This document shows, in pieces, positions 48,537-59,814 of a stretch of 64,000 nucleotides of DNA. Numbering within the stretch: the stretch's first letter is position 1; each line of letters starts with the position of its first letter. The DNA is from Phallus indusiatus. Taxonomy: Eukaryota; Basidiomycota; Agaricomycetes; Phallales; Phallaceae. The notes beneath the pieces were generated by a model. That model did no database searches and was not told the origin of the DNA. It saw nothing but the letters and a program-made list of their open reading frames with translations. The stretch lies in contig JAQFWX010000004.1 in NCBI GenBank assembly GCA_027605045.1, positions 2,862,683-2,926,682 on the forward strand. The letters run 5' to 3'. Position numbers and translations under genes: made by a program.

Positions 48537-50640
48537 TCATGCTCCTCCATCTTGAAAGGCTTTACGCACAGGATTTACAACCATGCCTTTCTTCTCAAGA
48601 CGGTCGAAAAGAACAAAAAGTTTCTCGGCCTCGCGTTCTTTTTCCTCTTCCGTCATTTCAATCTCGTCATCATCTCGTGGCTTATTACGTATACCGGTGA
48701 TGGGATTTATGGCTTCCCCTTGTGCATCGGTCAATCCAGTAGGCGGGGCCATGATCCCTTTATTGAACAGGAAGCCAGCACAATTACCATACCCTACTTG
48801 GCTTGCCAGTATGGATGCTGGTGACAGATTTATGCGTAAAGAAATAATCAATAAGAATGTGGGGATAGACACGTACCATCGGATTCACATATCACGAATA
48901 AAAGTTCACCCACTATATCCTTGCATCGAGGGAAATAGACTGAGGACATCAATCTCAGACAGCGACCTAGAAGGTCTTCACGCTGTTCCAATTGCACAGT
49001 TCGATCCCTGTATGATAATCGTTAAATCGGCATATCTATCTCTCATTCCTCGAGAAGCTCACAAGTCCGCAGGTAAGAGCCACTCCTTCATACGGAGTCT
49101 GGCAGCAGTGTTTCCATCCGCCAGACGGGTTAGTAAGACAACGAGAGGAGGTAGCAATTCATCCAAACTGACTCCCTCCTGTTTGCATAATTGTCGTACG
49201 GATGAATCATCGGGATCATTGGGGACATAATGTGCAGTAGTAACATCAAAGATGTCCCAGGCATGCTGAACTGTGTCGCGTGGAGTAGGAGGCGTTGTCA
49301 ACCTGGGTGTTGCTGCTGCAGGTGACGAAGGACGAGAGGAAGACAGTGAACGTCGCCCAGATGTAGTAACGGTAGTTGCGAGAGCCGAGAGCGTTTTATG
49401 AAACTTTTCAGCTGTAGGAAGTCGAGATAAAGAAGATGTTGATGTTGAGGTAGGTGTGGATGTAGGTGAGAACCACTGTGAAGCTAACGGTCCGATGGGT
49501 ATATTGATTAGGTTGTGAACGACGTGGGTCAAAGGTGGAGAAAGAGGACAAGGGAAGGTGGGTGGGAGTCCATTAAATAACCTCAAGAGCGGAGGAAGTA
49601 TACTGTAAAAAAAAAAAAATACTCCTATTGGAATCTGGATTTGAGAGAGAAATATAAATACGTACCCGGAAAGGTTATCATTCCACAATTCGCCCATAAC
49701 CTTTGGGCTCGCCTTAGTGTCCTCTTTGTCTTCCGGCTCGGTCATTCGAGGATAGCGCCACAAAATGTTGAAGATGAATTTTAAGAAGTCTACCATGGCA
49801 TCCTTGGCCATAGGATGTCCTGAGAGCAAAGATGTTAAGAGAAAATCGCATTTCTGACCCAGGATATCTATGATGCGCAACTCTTCTACAAGTTTGGAGA
49901 TGAATGGTGTTTCCGAGACCGTCATAAGGAAAAGAAGCCGTGAAGAGAGGAAGATGAAGTCCGGGTTAGTCGTCCGCTTCATTAGGGTTTCACTTAATAA
50001 ACACAAAGAAGAGCAATTATGATACTCACTTCAAGTAAACGAACACATGCCTCGCCACCTTGGAGACTCAGTAGAGAATCTCTGCTAGATTCAATAAGAA
50101 GCAATGCATTTGCGATGCACCTTAATGCTTCCTGAGCCGAGTCAGCTTGCTGATCACGAGAGTCCGTTCCAATGCCGAGCAAAAGTTGCAAGTTCTAAAA
50201 AGAGCACGTTATAGATGCGCTATCAGAATCAGTTGGGTATAAATACCTCTGTTTGAACTATGATTTTGGAAGACGTAGGATGACGACCTAAGGTTTTAAG
50301 GGCGGATAGTGCCAATGTAGTCTCTGGAATATAATAAACGATTGAATGCCACTCCTGCTTCGCGTTAATTGAATAAGCGAACCGTTCGGAGATATACGAC
50401 CTGTGGTATCTCTTAGATCATCTAAGAGAGCTCGAACGATGGTTTCCTTTTCTGAGGCAGAGAACGAGTCGAGTGGTGCTGTGTTCAAAGTGGACAATAT
50501 TCAGCCGTGTGCATAATGAAAAGAAATTGCGATTGGTGTTATTTACTATCGATCAAGCGTTGCAATGCAGAGGAGACATCGGACTTTGGGGAAGACTGAG
50601 AAAGAGCGATATAGTTTTTTACGATGATGTTCGTGGACAT
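48537..50640 (-). CDS. RIC8: Ric-8/synembryn, G-alpha guanine nucleotide exchange factor and chaperone
   Basis: The first exon begins with the ATG at 50640 (MSTNIIVKNYIALSQSSP), since the larger downstream frame starts with TTG and is not a valid start. The body has armadillo-like helices: ETTLALSALKTLGRHPTSSK, QEALRCIANALLLIESSRD, RRTTNPDF-type SSRLLFLMTVSETPF, and SPPLTHVVHNLINIPIG. A Ser/Thr-rich loop lies near 49300-49470. Then come DELLPPLVVLLTRLADGNTA and ASQVGYGNCAGFLFNKGIM, which are strong Ric-8 marks. Ric-8 folds and activates G-alpha subunits in the cytosol and cortex; in fungi it is needed for growth and development. Confidence 0.92.
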
Positions 50641-50841
50641 TTGTCGTTAGCAATCGTTTTCATCAAAGGGAGTGGAAGGAAGTGAAAGCTGCTTTGTGGT
50701 GAACAAGCGCCGGTCTGAAGAAACACACACACACTAAAATGGATTTATCCCGGTGATCCGGCTGTTGTCATCCGGATCCATTTACATAAATCGTATTAGA
50801 TAACAAATTAAAATTATACAAAAGCCCGGGTCATTGTTTGC

Positions 50842-52919
50842 CTAGTTAGGGTTGTCCTTATCATTTCTCTTTGGTTGTTCTTTTTCGTTTCCGCGGGGTC
50901 GAGCTTGTACTCGGAGGCTCTTCTTCCTGCGGGGTCTCAACTGCAGAGCTTTGTGTGAGCGTGCCAGAATAGTGCACACAGCTCCAAATAACGCACCATC
51001 AGCGACAAGCTCAGCCGGACGCCAGCTTGCCTCCCTAACTGGATACAGCCCATAGATGCGGTAGAGCTCAAACACAGCCTGTTCTTTGTCTTTAGCCTGA
51101 TATAAACATGTCCCTGTCAACATTGAAATCCTCGCAAAAACGCATTCAAATCACCTCAATCATCAGATCCATGTCATCCGGTAGTGCATCCGGTAAAACA
51201 TAGCATCTCTTTGCGTGACTTCGCTTCTCCATCACAGTTATCGCCCCGGGTCGCGGCGAGGATAAATGTTGTTTTGGGCGTATCCCCTTTCGATGCCACA
51301 CTTCGTTGACAACCGGCATAAGTTCAGCGACCGGTCGAGAAGATGGCTTCGTGCTTCATTGGAACAGTGAAAAAACTATAGATCAAGAGAAGACGCACAT
51401 ATAGCCAATCATGGTGATAATCAATCTTGTAATGTTATTAAAAACGGCAAGCAGGAAGATCGGAAATTTGACTTACCACGATGGGTATGTTCAATTCTTG
51501 GCTAATCGGGAGTAGCTCGTCGATGTTGTAACAAAACTATGGACAAATCAAACGACAAACGTTGCAAATAGATAATGTACCCTACTTCGTCATTTTCTAG
51601 AACCAGTCGGGCTTTAATTCTTGGATTTAATCTCTCTTGATAGTTCTTCCTGAACCGATCTAAGGCGGCTTCTTTATCCCCGTAAGTCCCCTAAGTCTCT
51701 TAAGTAACGAAAATTCGGATTATAGACAATTAACTCGCACCCCCATATGAATTATGATTACACCGTCTTTGTCCAATCCCATAAGATCCATAAACTGACA
51801 ATGATCTGTCAAATATAATTCGCATGAGCTTTCGAGAGAGACAGCCAGTGTGATTGACGAACATTCTAGCTCTCGCACTGAAGCATTGACCACATCCTCT
51901 TTTGGGGAGGCTAGCTGGGTAAACTGTAGAACGAATCATGTAACTTAAACACACAGCGGATTTTCGCAAGTGCGTACTCACCTGCCCAGGATGAGAGGTC
52001 AAGCGATGATTGTACTTTCTAGCTAGCATTCCAACAGCCTAATAAACGTAATTCAGACCCGCAATTCATAAAGAAATAAAAAAACACAGGCGTACTTCAA
52101 GTTCTTCTTTCGCGAATAGAAGGTCATAGCCGTGCTTTCCATGCGACGCAAAAGGAAACAAATCCGATGAGATGCGCATAAACCGAATGCTGAAACTCTG
52201 TGAATACTCAGTAGAATAGGTTCTCAAAGAACGTACTTGTGCATTTCATTCCACTTTATGTCTTTCTATGATCAAAATTCTTGCTTCTTTAATTAAAAAC
52301 CTACCTCTATAAGCTTTGGGAGATCGCGAACATTTTGCAGTGCAAGGCCTTTAACAAAATCTAATCCTTTCTTTGAGATGGTATCCAGGCGACACGTCCT
52401 TATAAAACTCGGTAAAACGCCTCGAATGAGTTCTTCTAGCACCTACCGACTACAAAAAATCGAGTTAGGCTTGGATGCACGTAATAGTGTATTCAAACAG
52501 GCCTAAATGGTGTTAACACTTGAACAGTGTAAGCACATGGATCTTACATAGCCTAAACGACCGACAAACGTTGTCGTTTTGGGATCTGCCACAGCAGTAA
52601 GGAATGTCTCAAGCCGTGGTCCCTCTTCTTTTTCAACCTTCAAGCTTTCGGATACAACAACTTCTGGCTGAGAAATAACCGTTTCTTCTAAGGGAATACC
52701 AGAAGTTGTTTGCAGAGACTTCGTTTTTGATTTGACTGTCTTTACGACTGAACGCGTACTTTTGACTCGCAAGTTCTTGTCAGCAGAATAAGTAGAAACC
52801 TGAGTCTTTCGAGTTAAGGTTGATATTCGTTGACTGCGGCGAACAATTGTTTGTTCAACGGGCAATGACTCTGAACTCATGATGAAAGCTTTGGAAAAGG
52901 TGCGTCGGAGAAAAAACAT
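50842..52919 (-). CDS. UVE1: UV-damage endonuclease (UVDE/Uve1)
   Basis: About ten exons encode a basic N-terminal tail and the UVDE TIM-barrel. Conserved metal-site regions are present: RFMRISSDLFPFASH, HRLTSHPGQ, GVIIIHMGGTYGDKEAAL, ARLVLENDE, IDYHHDWLY and KPKQHLSSPRPGA-like KQHLSSPRPGA. Two in-frame ATGs stand at 52919 and 52880. The first gives MFFLRRTFSKAF, a mitochondrial-targeting-like start; the second starts after it and would give a nuclear-type protein. The tail of the protein is Lys/Arg-rich and may act in nuclear localisation. UVDE nicks 5' to UV photoproducts, bypassing nucleotide excision repair. In Cryptococcus, Uve1 protects mitochondrial DNA. Confidence 0.93.
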
Positions 52920-53070
52920 GCAAATGGGTTCTTTGCATACTTTATGTGAAACAACACAATACAATTTCTGAGACCAAAAAAAATGTCATCATTGTTACAT
53001 AAGCAGGAACGTCAAGGAAACTTGAAGTTTTTACATACCTTCCATTGCATTGATAGCCTTAAATGGATGT

Positions 53071-55006
53071 CTATTTTACATTGTAATTTTCCCAGCCCTG
53101 TATGGCTAAATTCTTGATTTTTCGATCTACTTCTAGTTTTTGTTGCAGCATATAGGCTTCAACACGGTCACCTATATCTGGTATGCCGGTGCTTAGTATC
53201 CTTGCGGCTAATAGACCACCATTTAAGGCGTTGTTGATTGCTACGGTTGCAACTGGAATGCCTCGCTAATAGTATATGTAGTCAAAGAATACAGCGAGAA
53301 ACAAGATCACATACCGGCATTTGAACAATTGAATGTAGTGAATCTACACCATCAAGAGTGCTGCCTTTAACGGGGACTCCAATGACAGGTAAGGTGGTCA
53401 AAGCAGCTACCATTCCGGGAAGATGGGCTGCACCACCAGCACCCGCAATGATTACCCTAATTCCTGGTGGTTTGTTCGTCAATGTAGTTGTTAAACACGG
53501 GACACTACATACCTCTCCCTCGAGCCGATTTGGCAAACTCGACCATCCTGTCTGGTGTTCTGTGCGCACTCACGATTGTTAACTCAAAGGGGATGTCCAA
53601 CTTCGATAGTACCTCTGCAGCTGACCGCATAACTGGGAGATCTGAATCCGATCCCATAATTATGGCAACCAAAGGGAAAGGATGTGAATGACCACGATGT
53701 GACGGTGAAGGAGCATATAATGAAACTTCCTTGGCATTATCTGGAGAGAGGCCAGTCAGGAGAGGCTTGAGGCGGGAGCGGCACTCGGCGTCGTTAGCAG
53801 CGACAATCGTTATATGCCCCATTTTTCGACCCTTTCGACATTCAGCCTTCCCGTATAAATGAACATGAGCACCAGGGATGGATAAAGAAGCAGCTACTAA
53901 AGCATGGACAGGGGTGGGATCGTTGCTTGTACCAATTACATTCAGCATAATCGCAGACGGTACAACTAGTGATGTGTTTCCAATAGGGAGATCCAAAATC
54001 GAACGGAGGTGGTTTTCGTACTGAGAAGTGTTGCATGCCTCGATAGTATAATGACCACTGTTATGCGGTCGAGGCGCAATTTCGTTGATGTAAATATCCC
54101 CTTAAACAAGATAATTCCTTATAATTGTATGACCAAGACGTTCTATTTGCATACCTCCGTCAAGAACAAACATTTCGACACCGAACACACCAGCTCCATC
54201 AAAGGTCTGAACCGACTCTTCCGCAATTTTTTTGGCTACTGACTGAATATCAGTTGGCCCGCGATAGGGTGCAAATACGAGATGACAAATATTTTCTTTA
54301 TGAACCGTTTCAACCAGTGGATATGCGTATGCGGTTCCATTTTTGGCGCGAACAACCATTACCGCTGCCTCCTTCGCAAAAGGCACCCAACGTTCAGCGT
54401 ATAAAGGTCGATTAGAAAGAGAAGTCAGAGCAGCAGCAATGGCACTGTCGTCCAAAGACCGCAGCACATAATTCCCCCTTCCATCGTACGCTAGTGTTCT
54501 GCTCTTGATCATGAGTGGTAAGCCAAACTCTGCAGCTGCTTTCCTTATGCTCTCTGGGGTGGGTTCCAGCAGTGCAAAATCAGCGACGGGTAGACCATGA
54601 GCTCTCAAATGCTCTTTTTGAATGAATTTGTCTTGTATGGTGCGAATAGTTTTGGGACTAGGATGAACCTCGATGCCGGTTTCTTTTTGAATTTCTTCTA
54701 GAACGGCAACGTTGACATGTTCTATTTCGACGGTTAGAACATCCACTTGAGCCGCAAGTTGGCGGATGGATGAAGCGGAAGTAAAGGATCCGTCGATGTG
54801 TTTCAACGGCGGCAGTGGTGATACGACTTGCTTTGCTGGTGCATATTCGCCAACATCGAGAATACTGAGAGGGATATTGAGTTGGGAGGCTGCTTCAGCA
54901 AGCATTCGACCAAGTTGGCCTCCGCCTTACCGATAAAAATATTTTAGCAAATATCGTTGAAAATTACCAGTAAAACCTCACCTAGGACACCTACTTTTTT
55001 GCTCAT
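53071..55006 (-). CDS. ADE2: Phosphoribosylaminoimidazole carboxylase (PurK-PurE fusion)
   Basis: The ATG at 55006 starts [20 protein letters not shown], spliced after the eighth codon. The ATP-grasp (PurK-like) half has [31 protein letters not shown] and [18 protein letters not shown]. The PurE-like half has [32 protein letters not shown] and [17 protein letters not shown], with the active-site Ser-Asp and His positions intact. The C-terminus is [16 protein letters not shown]. Ade2 converts AIR to CAIR in purine synthesis; loss gives red colonies in yeasts. About six exons. Confidence 0.96.
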
Positions 55007-55102
55007 CGTTGAGCAAATACTTGAGGCAAGTAAACTGACTGTGACGCGTGACAATTCACGCTCCCCCCTCAGTTTATCTCAGTACAATCTACCAAAAAAA
55101 AA
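55007..55102. promoter_or_regulatory. Very compact divergent promoter (ADE2 / RSA3)
   Basis: Only 96 bases separate the two start codons. The motif tgactgtgac lies inside; its role cannot be judged by eye. Confidence 0.5.
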
Positions 55103-55733
55103 ATGCCTCCGCGCAAACGAGTTAGGAAGAGAAAGCGGCGGAACGTGTCTTCCTCCTCTTCCTCCTCGTCTTCATCAGGCTCTTCTTCTGACGATGAGCA
55201 GGTCACAAAGACCGTCCAACCTTCCCCCCTCGACGCCAGTGCACAGAAGGCGCCAGCTGAACCTGACACGAGTTCTGATTCGGACACAGAATCCAGCGCG
55301 TCCTCTTCATCTAATGTGTCCAAGGCTGCCCCTGCACCTGTTCCAGTGAATCACTCACCTCAAGAGAAGCGGGTTCCATCGCGCTCCCCGAGTCCTGTTG
55401 ACGTGAGCATTCCACCGATGTTTCCTCCCGCAACTGCAGATGGACCAAGCGAGAAGGAGAAAGCTCTAAAAGAAAAGTTTCGAAAGTTCTGGATGTCTTC
55501 TGTCGCGGATGCCTTCAAAGATGAGCTTGAAGAGATCAGAAAGGTGTTCAATTTGTATAATTGCTCGCGTTATTTTCATGCTCATAGTGCTCTAGGAACC
55601 TAATTTAACGACATCTAGGTTGTCGCTGCTCATTGATGCGTTGGCTTCGGGTGCCGATGTGTATGCTTCTAACGATGATCCTTCCGTCAATGAAATGGAG
55701 ATGGTTTTGGAAGATTCAGAATTCAAGGAGTAA
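55103..55733 (+). CDS. RSA3: Ribosome assembly protein 3 (Rsa3-like)
   Basis: Two exons encode a basic start (MPPRKRVRKRKRR), Ser- and Asp/Glu-rich low-complexity stretches, and a conserved C-terminal domain: KFRKFWMSSVADAFKDELEE, then after the intron EPNLTTSRLSLLIDALASGA. That domain is the Rsa3 signature. In yeast Rsa3 binds the Dbp6 complex in early 60S pre-ribosome assembly in the nucleolus. The gene ends 28 bases from the end of the amidohydrolase on the other strand. Its composition resembles the other nucleolar gene at 46555. Confidence 0.88.
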
Positions 55734-55761
55734 TGATAGCTACTTCCGTAGATTCTACGCC

Positions 55762-57286
55762 TCAACAAACGGAGCTTGGGTCGACTACAAGTGCAACTCT
55801 CCTTGACGATATTACCCTTCCGCTCTTAATCACTGTCCGTTCAATACCAGGGTTCAAAACTACGGACTGAATTGACTTGCGTCCGTGTACAATTACCAAA
55901 TCTGCCGGATCTCCTTCCTTTATAACCAAAGACTGGGAGTGTTTTACACCCACCGCCTTTTTTGAGGTATTCGATACCGATTCCTGAAACCGAATAAAAA
56001 AAAAATTCCTGTCTTGACCCGGATAAATATACTTCACATATAATATATTGCAACTTTCCACCAATCCCGTTTGGAATATGGCTACTCCAAACGTGCATAA
56101 CGATACTGGATCCGCTGAACCCTGCGGAGTGAATGCGTTTCCTATATTGTTTATCGACATTCCTACATCTAAGCCGTGTTTCGCAGTCATATCTGGCACG
56201 TGTAACGTCCCTCTTGGCCCAGGTCGCGTTTCACGGCCTAACATGTATATGTCGGTCTGTGGTAAACCTATGAAAGTTATAGGTAGGTCGCCTATCGCTT
56301 CTCTCAGCTTGGCAAATTCTTCTGGAGTAAACAAACACAATCGAGGGGCATGTCCAATTGCAATACGTTTGTCCTGCATCCGTTCAACCCAATTCAACCT
56401 TCTGGCAACATCGATAACGTGGTAAATCATAGGCGACACACTTGGATCTAGATTGTAATCTAGATGAAAATCGATATGGAGGCGGTTTTCCATTGCAAGT
56501 TCAAAGACGTAATTAATGTTCCTCAGGGCCTGGTCAAGCGAGGGTTCAACATATGGTGCAGAACCAATGGCCGAAATTCCTTTTCTTTTACCGGCTTCCC
56601 GAAGTAGAGCATAGTTATCCGAAGGTGCAATTTCCGAGGCCGACGTGAAAAGCGGGTCTTGGGCAAATACTATAACCAGCGATTCATTCATTTGTCCAGA
56701 TGTAAGGGGAAAGACTGACCTGCCAGTTCTATGTCGCATATTTCCTTGAGTTCTTCTTTGAGTTGTAGTCCAACGTCAAGACATGCGAACTGGACAATTC
56801 TGTCCACCTCGACATGAGCACGCATTGCTGTCACACCATATTTAACGCTCTCCAAAATAAGATCTTTTCCGCGAGCAATGAGACTCTCGTACGTATAGGA
56901 AGCTTTTGCTTCCGACGTCACTTGCAAGGCTTCTTGAAAGGTGCTGTACTGGCTCGTGAGTATGGCTCGCTTGGTTCTTAACGTTTCTTACCCAGAAACG
57001 AGTTGTCTGCATTCATTCAATATATTGCACTTGTCCAAATGAACATGAGAATGACATAGCCTGGACAGATCTTGATCTAACGATCCCTTATTACTTGCGA
57101 CAATTTGACTTACGAAGGTAAAAGCAGTCCTCCGTTTCCATCTATATGCTTTACATGTGGGCTATGAACTAAGTTGGAGGATTGGACGTGGACTTGATCG
57201 ATTATACCCTCTTTGCAAATTACGTCGTAAAGCTGCGTACTATTATTCCCCGTTGGGAGGAGCACGTTGCGAATGGCTAGTGTCAT
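55762..57286 (-). CDS. Cytosine-deaminase-like metal-dependent amidohydrolase
   Basis: The ATG at 57286 starts MTLAIRNVLLPTGN. Spliced exons give LLLPSLCHSHVHLDKC, with the H-x-H metal site, then GTFQEALQVTSEAKASYTYE, GVTAMRAHVEVDRIV and FHLDYNLDP (a His of the metal site). Next come RIAIGHAPRLCLFTPEEFA and DVGMSINNIGNAFTPQG. The C-terminal beta part has KEGDPADLVIVHGRKSIQ. The layout follows bacterial-type (CodA family) cytosine deaminases rather than the small yeast enzyme. The usual Asp near the end of the barrel is replaced by SINN, so activity or substrate may differ. No targeting signal is seen. Confidence 0.82.
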
Positions 57287-57829
57287 CGAAAAACTTCATG
57301 AGCGTCTATCTCAAGTAGAATCTGTTGCACGAGGCTTCTGGATGTGTGTGAGAGCGGGTTTATTTTCAATATACCATATGTATGCACTCTTTTTTTTCGT
57401 TTCGATGCTAGGTCATAGACGTCGCGACTTCGCGATGAGATCAGATCAATTCCAAATGATACGCATAGTATCGGAAGAAATGGGGTTATAGAAGGGTTGT
57501 CAACGTGTTCTCCGGCAAACTAATTGGTAGTTTCTTGCATACAGAGCACGATCATTTGGTAGACGATACAAACGGTATGTCTTACAAATGCTACACAACA
57601 GATCGAGGATAGCCTCGAGACTATTCTAAAAAAATTGAGGGGAGAGCGGTTGAACGGCTCTCGATGAACGTAACTAACGACATATAGTCATAGTTATTTC
57701 ATCTGGTCTGACATAGTACACAGTATACGGTCTGCGGTTGAAGGCAGACGAACGCTATACCGACACAAAAAGCTGGCAGACTGAGAAAAGAGAGAATCGG
57801 ATGCAATTTTATGCTTTTTATGCTTGCCT
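57287..57829. other. Intergenic, no gene recognised
   Basis: This tandem gap on the minus strand holds only short frames. It contains the amidohydrolase promoter and the 3' flank of EMG1. Confidence 0.45.
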
Positions 57830-59391
57830 TTAGACTATGTCCCAAAGGTCTTCTAATGCACAACAAAACTAACGTTCACCTAGATTAGCTTCGCACAGAA
57901 GTAGCTTAAAGATGACTCAATTACCTTTCCACAAGCAACCTAAGAACAAAGGAATTAAGGACTATCATTATTATATGAGAATCTAACGAGAGAACACGTA
58001 CCGATGCACTCAGGGCGTAATTGCTGATAGAAATTTTTTCGTCTACAATACCATCGGCGAAGTCATCCCGCCTGAAATTATGCGTGATCGATGAGGAAGT
58101 TATAAAACGTGTTTCCTTAGAAACTCACCCTCGTGCCATTGCACCGACAAATACGGCAACGGAATGCGTCTGAGGTAGCGTGGGAAGATATTGAGATAAA
58201 CGAACCGCTTGGGCATCTCCGGATAAAGCTTTATATAAATGCTGATTAGATTTCGAAGATCTGGGGAATTAAAACTGGAACACACTGATTTTATAAGTAT
58301 TGGGAGGAAGATGATCTGTGACCGGGTTCTAAAGTATGTGATCAGCTACAGTATATAAAGTAAATGGATGGCATATATAGTTCATGTACCTTGATCACTT
58401 TAAGAAGTTTTTCCGAACCACTAACACCACGAATGCTTAATTTGTGCAAGAGTTGGACTGGCGGTAAAAAAAGGATGAGTTTCATTTTGCGTCCAGTGAT
58501 CGGTTAGAATTTACTTACCCATCAGGCCACCAAAACGTTTGAAGGTTCTGGGAATGCGAACATGTGGATTTACTTCGATGAGAACACCACGTGCTGTGTG
58601 TATATAGATCTGTAGAAGGCCAGCTTTGTTCAATGGCGAATCGAGAAGAGTCAACAAGCACTAAATTATTTCATAATAAATGAACGAATGAATGAGTGGA
58701 AAGATTTGTGCTGATAATTGGTGGAGCCAACCTGGTGTGTAATATCTGGACGAGCATCCGCGATATCTCGACCTGTTTTAGCCAATATACCCTGATGGTC
58801 GTCACAGTTTAGCAAAGCGTATTTCGCCTCGCCAGCCGATTTTGAGCCAGGTCGGCCGCCAGATGTGCCAACACGATAGACCTCCAGACAGGCATTTTCA
58901 AGAACAACGATCAATCGGCGGGTGCCGGCACGCTGGACTGGTGTACGAGGGATGGTGGGTTGGATTGGTAGCATGGCGGGGTTGGCTGGACGGGGGTTAG
59001 GAAAAGCGGAGGCGGAGAGAATTTTTTTAGGGAGAGGACGAGTTGGACGTTCTTGCTTGACGTCCATGTCGTCGCTGAGGGAGATGCCGCTCCATTCTTC
59101 GGAGTCTATGACGACGTTTCCATCGTTTTCTTTTTTCAATTCAATAGCTGCGTCGTTGTTTTGTTGATCTTCGTCGTCGTCGTTGTTGTCATTGTCGTCG
59201 TAATTGTTGTCATCATTAGCGTTGTGCGTTGTGCGCGAGTGCCTAGGCGGAGAATGTTTATCACGTTCCATGCTATGAGGTCTTCGTTTCTGGGCTCTGA
59301 GTGTATGTTCTTCTGCGGCTGGATCTTCGACGAACGATGCTGAATGGCGTCTTCTCCGGCTTGACTGGGGTTGAGCAACAGCGAGAACCAT
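57830..59391 (-). CDS. EMG1: rRNA pseudouridine N1-methyltransferase Emg1/Nep1
   Basis: The ATG at 59391 starts a disordered N-terminal extension of over 110 residues, with an Asn/Asp run near residues 55-80 and an acidic patch. The SPOUT methyltransferase then begins at [17 protein letters not shown] and continues with [71 protein letters not shown] and [13 protein letters not shown]. It ends [12 protein letters not shown]. All key Nep1 motifs are intact. Emg1 methylates a pseudouridine in 18S rRNA (Psi1191 in yeast) and is needed for 40S assembly in the nucleolus. The penultimate exon is 15 bases (57926-57940). Confidence 0.93.
57926..57940 (-). other. 15-nt microexon in EMG1
   Basis: The exon GTT GCT TGT GGA AAG encodes VACGK. 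It lies between a 61-base intron (57941-58001) and a 57-base intron (57869-57925), with standard ag and gt borders. Nep1 homologues have V-A-C-G-K-F-C-C at this place, so the exon is required for a full match. Confidence 0.88.
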
Positions 59392-59814
59392 TATTGGAAT
59401 GACAATAGATTATGGGAGATTATGGTGGTTTAAAAGAGAAAGATAGTGGAGGATTATAATGAGATTTTTGGGGGAGTGTGTCACCGTTGCGGTAATCGGA
59501 CAGCAGTGGTAATAAACGAAAAGGGAATGAGGAGGATTGAGACGTAAAAGGGAACAGAAGGGCACCGATGCTTACCGGTGGCGAAAGTAATGCGAAGTAT
59601 GGTATATAATATTATATTCTTATTAATAAGAATATAATATTATTACAGACCACACACGCACAAACAGCTGGTACGATTTTACAAATTACAATTTGCAAGT
59701 CGTGACCGAATTTTTTTGACTAATTCCGTGCTTAGGTAAACAACTCTCCGCCAGTGCCGAAACTAGGCCAAGCCAAGCCTCACTGAGAGACACTCGCACC
59801 ACTTTCTGTCACCA
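59392..59814. promoter_or_regulatory. Divergent promoter region (EMG1 / SCO1)
   Basis: The 423 bases between opposite start codons hold a perfect AT-rich palindrome (59606-59643). Otherwise no gene is seen. Confidence 0.5.
59606..59643. repeat. Perfect 38-bp AT palindrome
   Basis: Two 19-base arms meet at 59624/59625 with no spacer, read by pairing base by base out from cttatt|aataag. The arms consist only of A and T apart from one C/G pair. It could form a cruciform or a hairpin in RNA. Confidence 0.85.
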
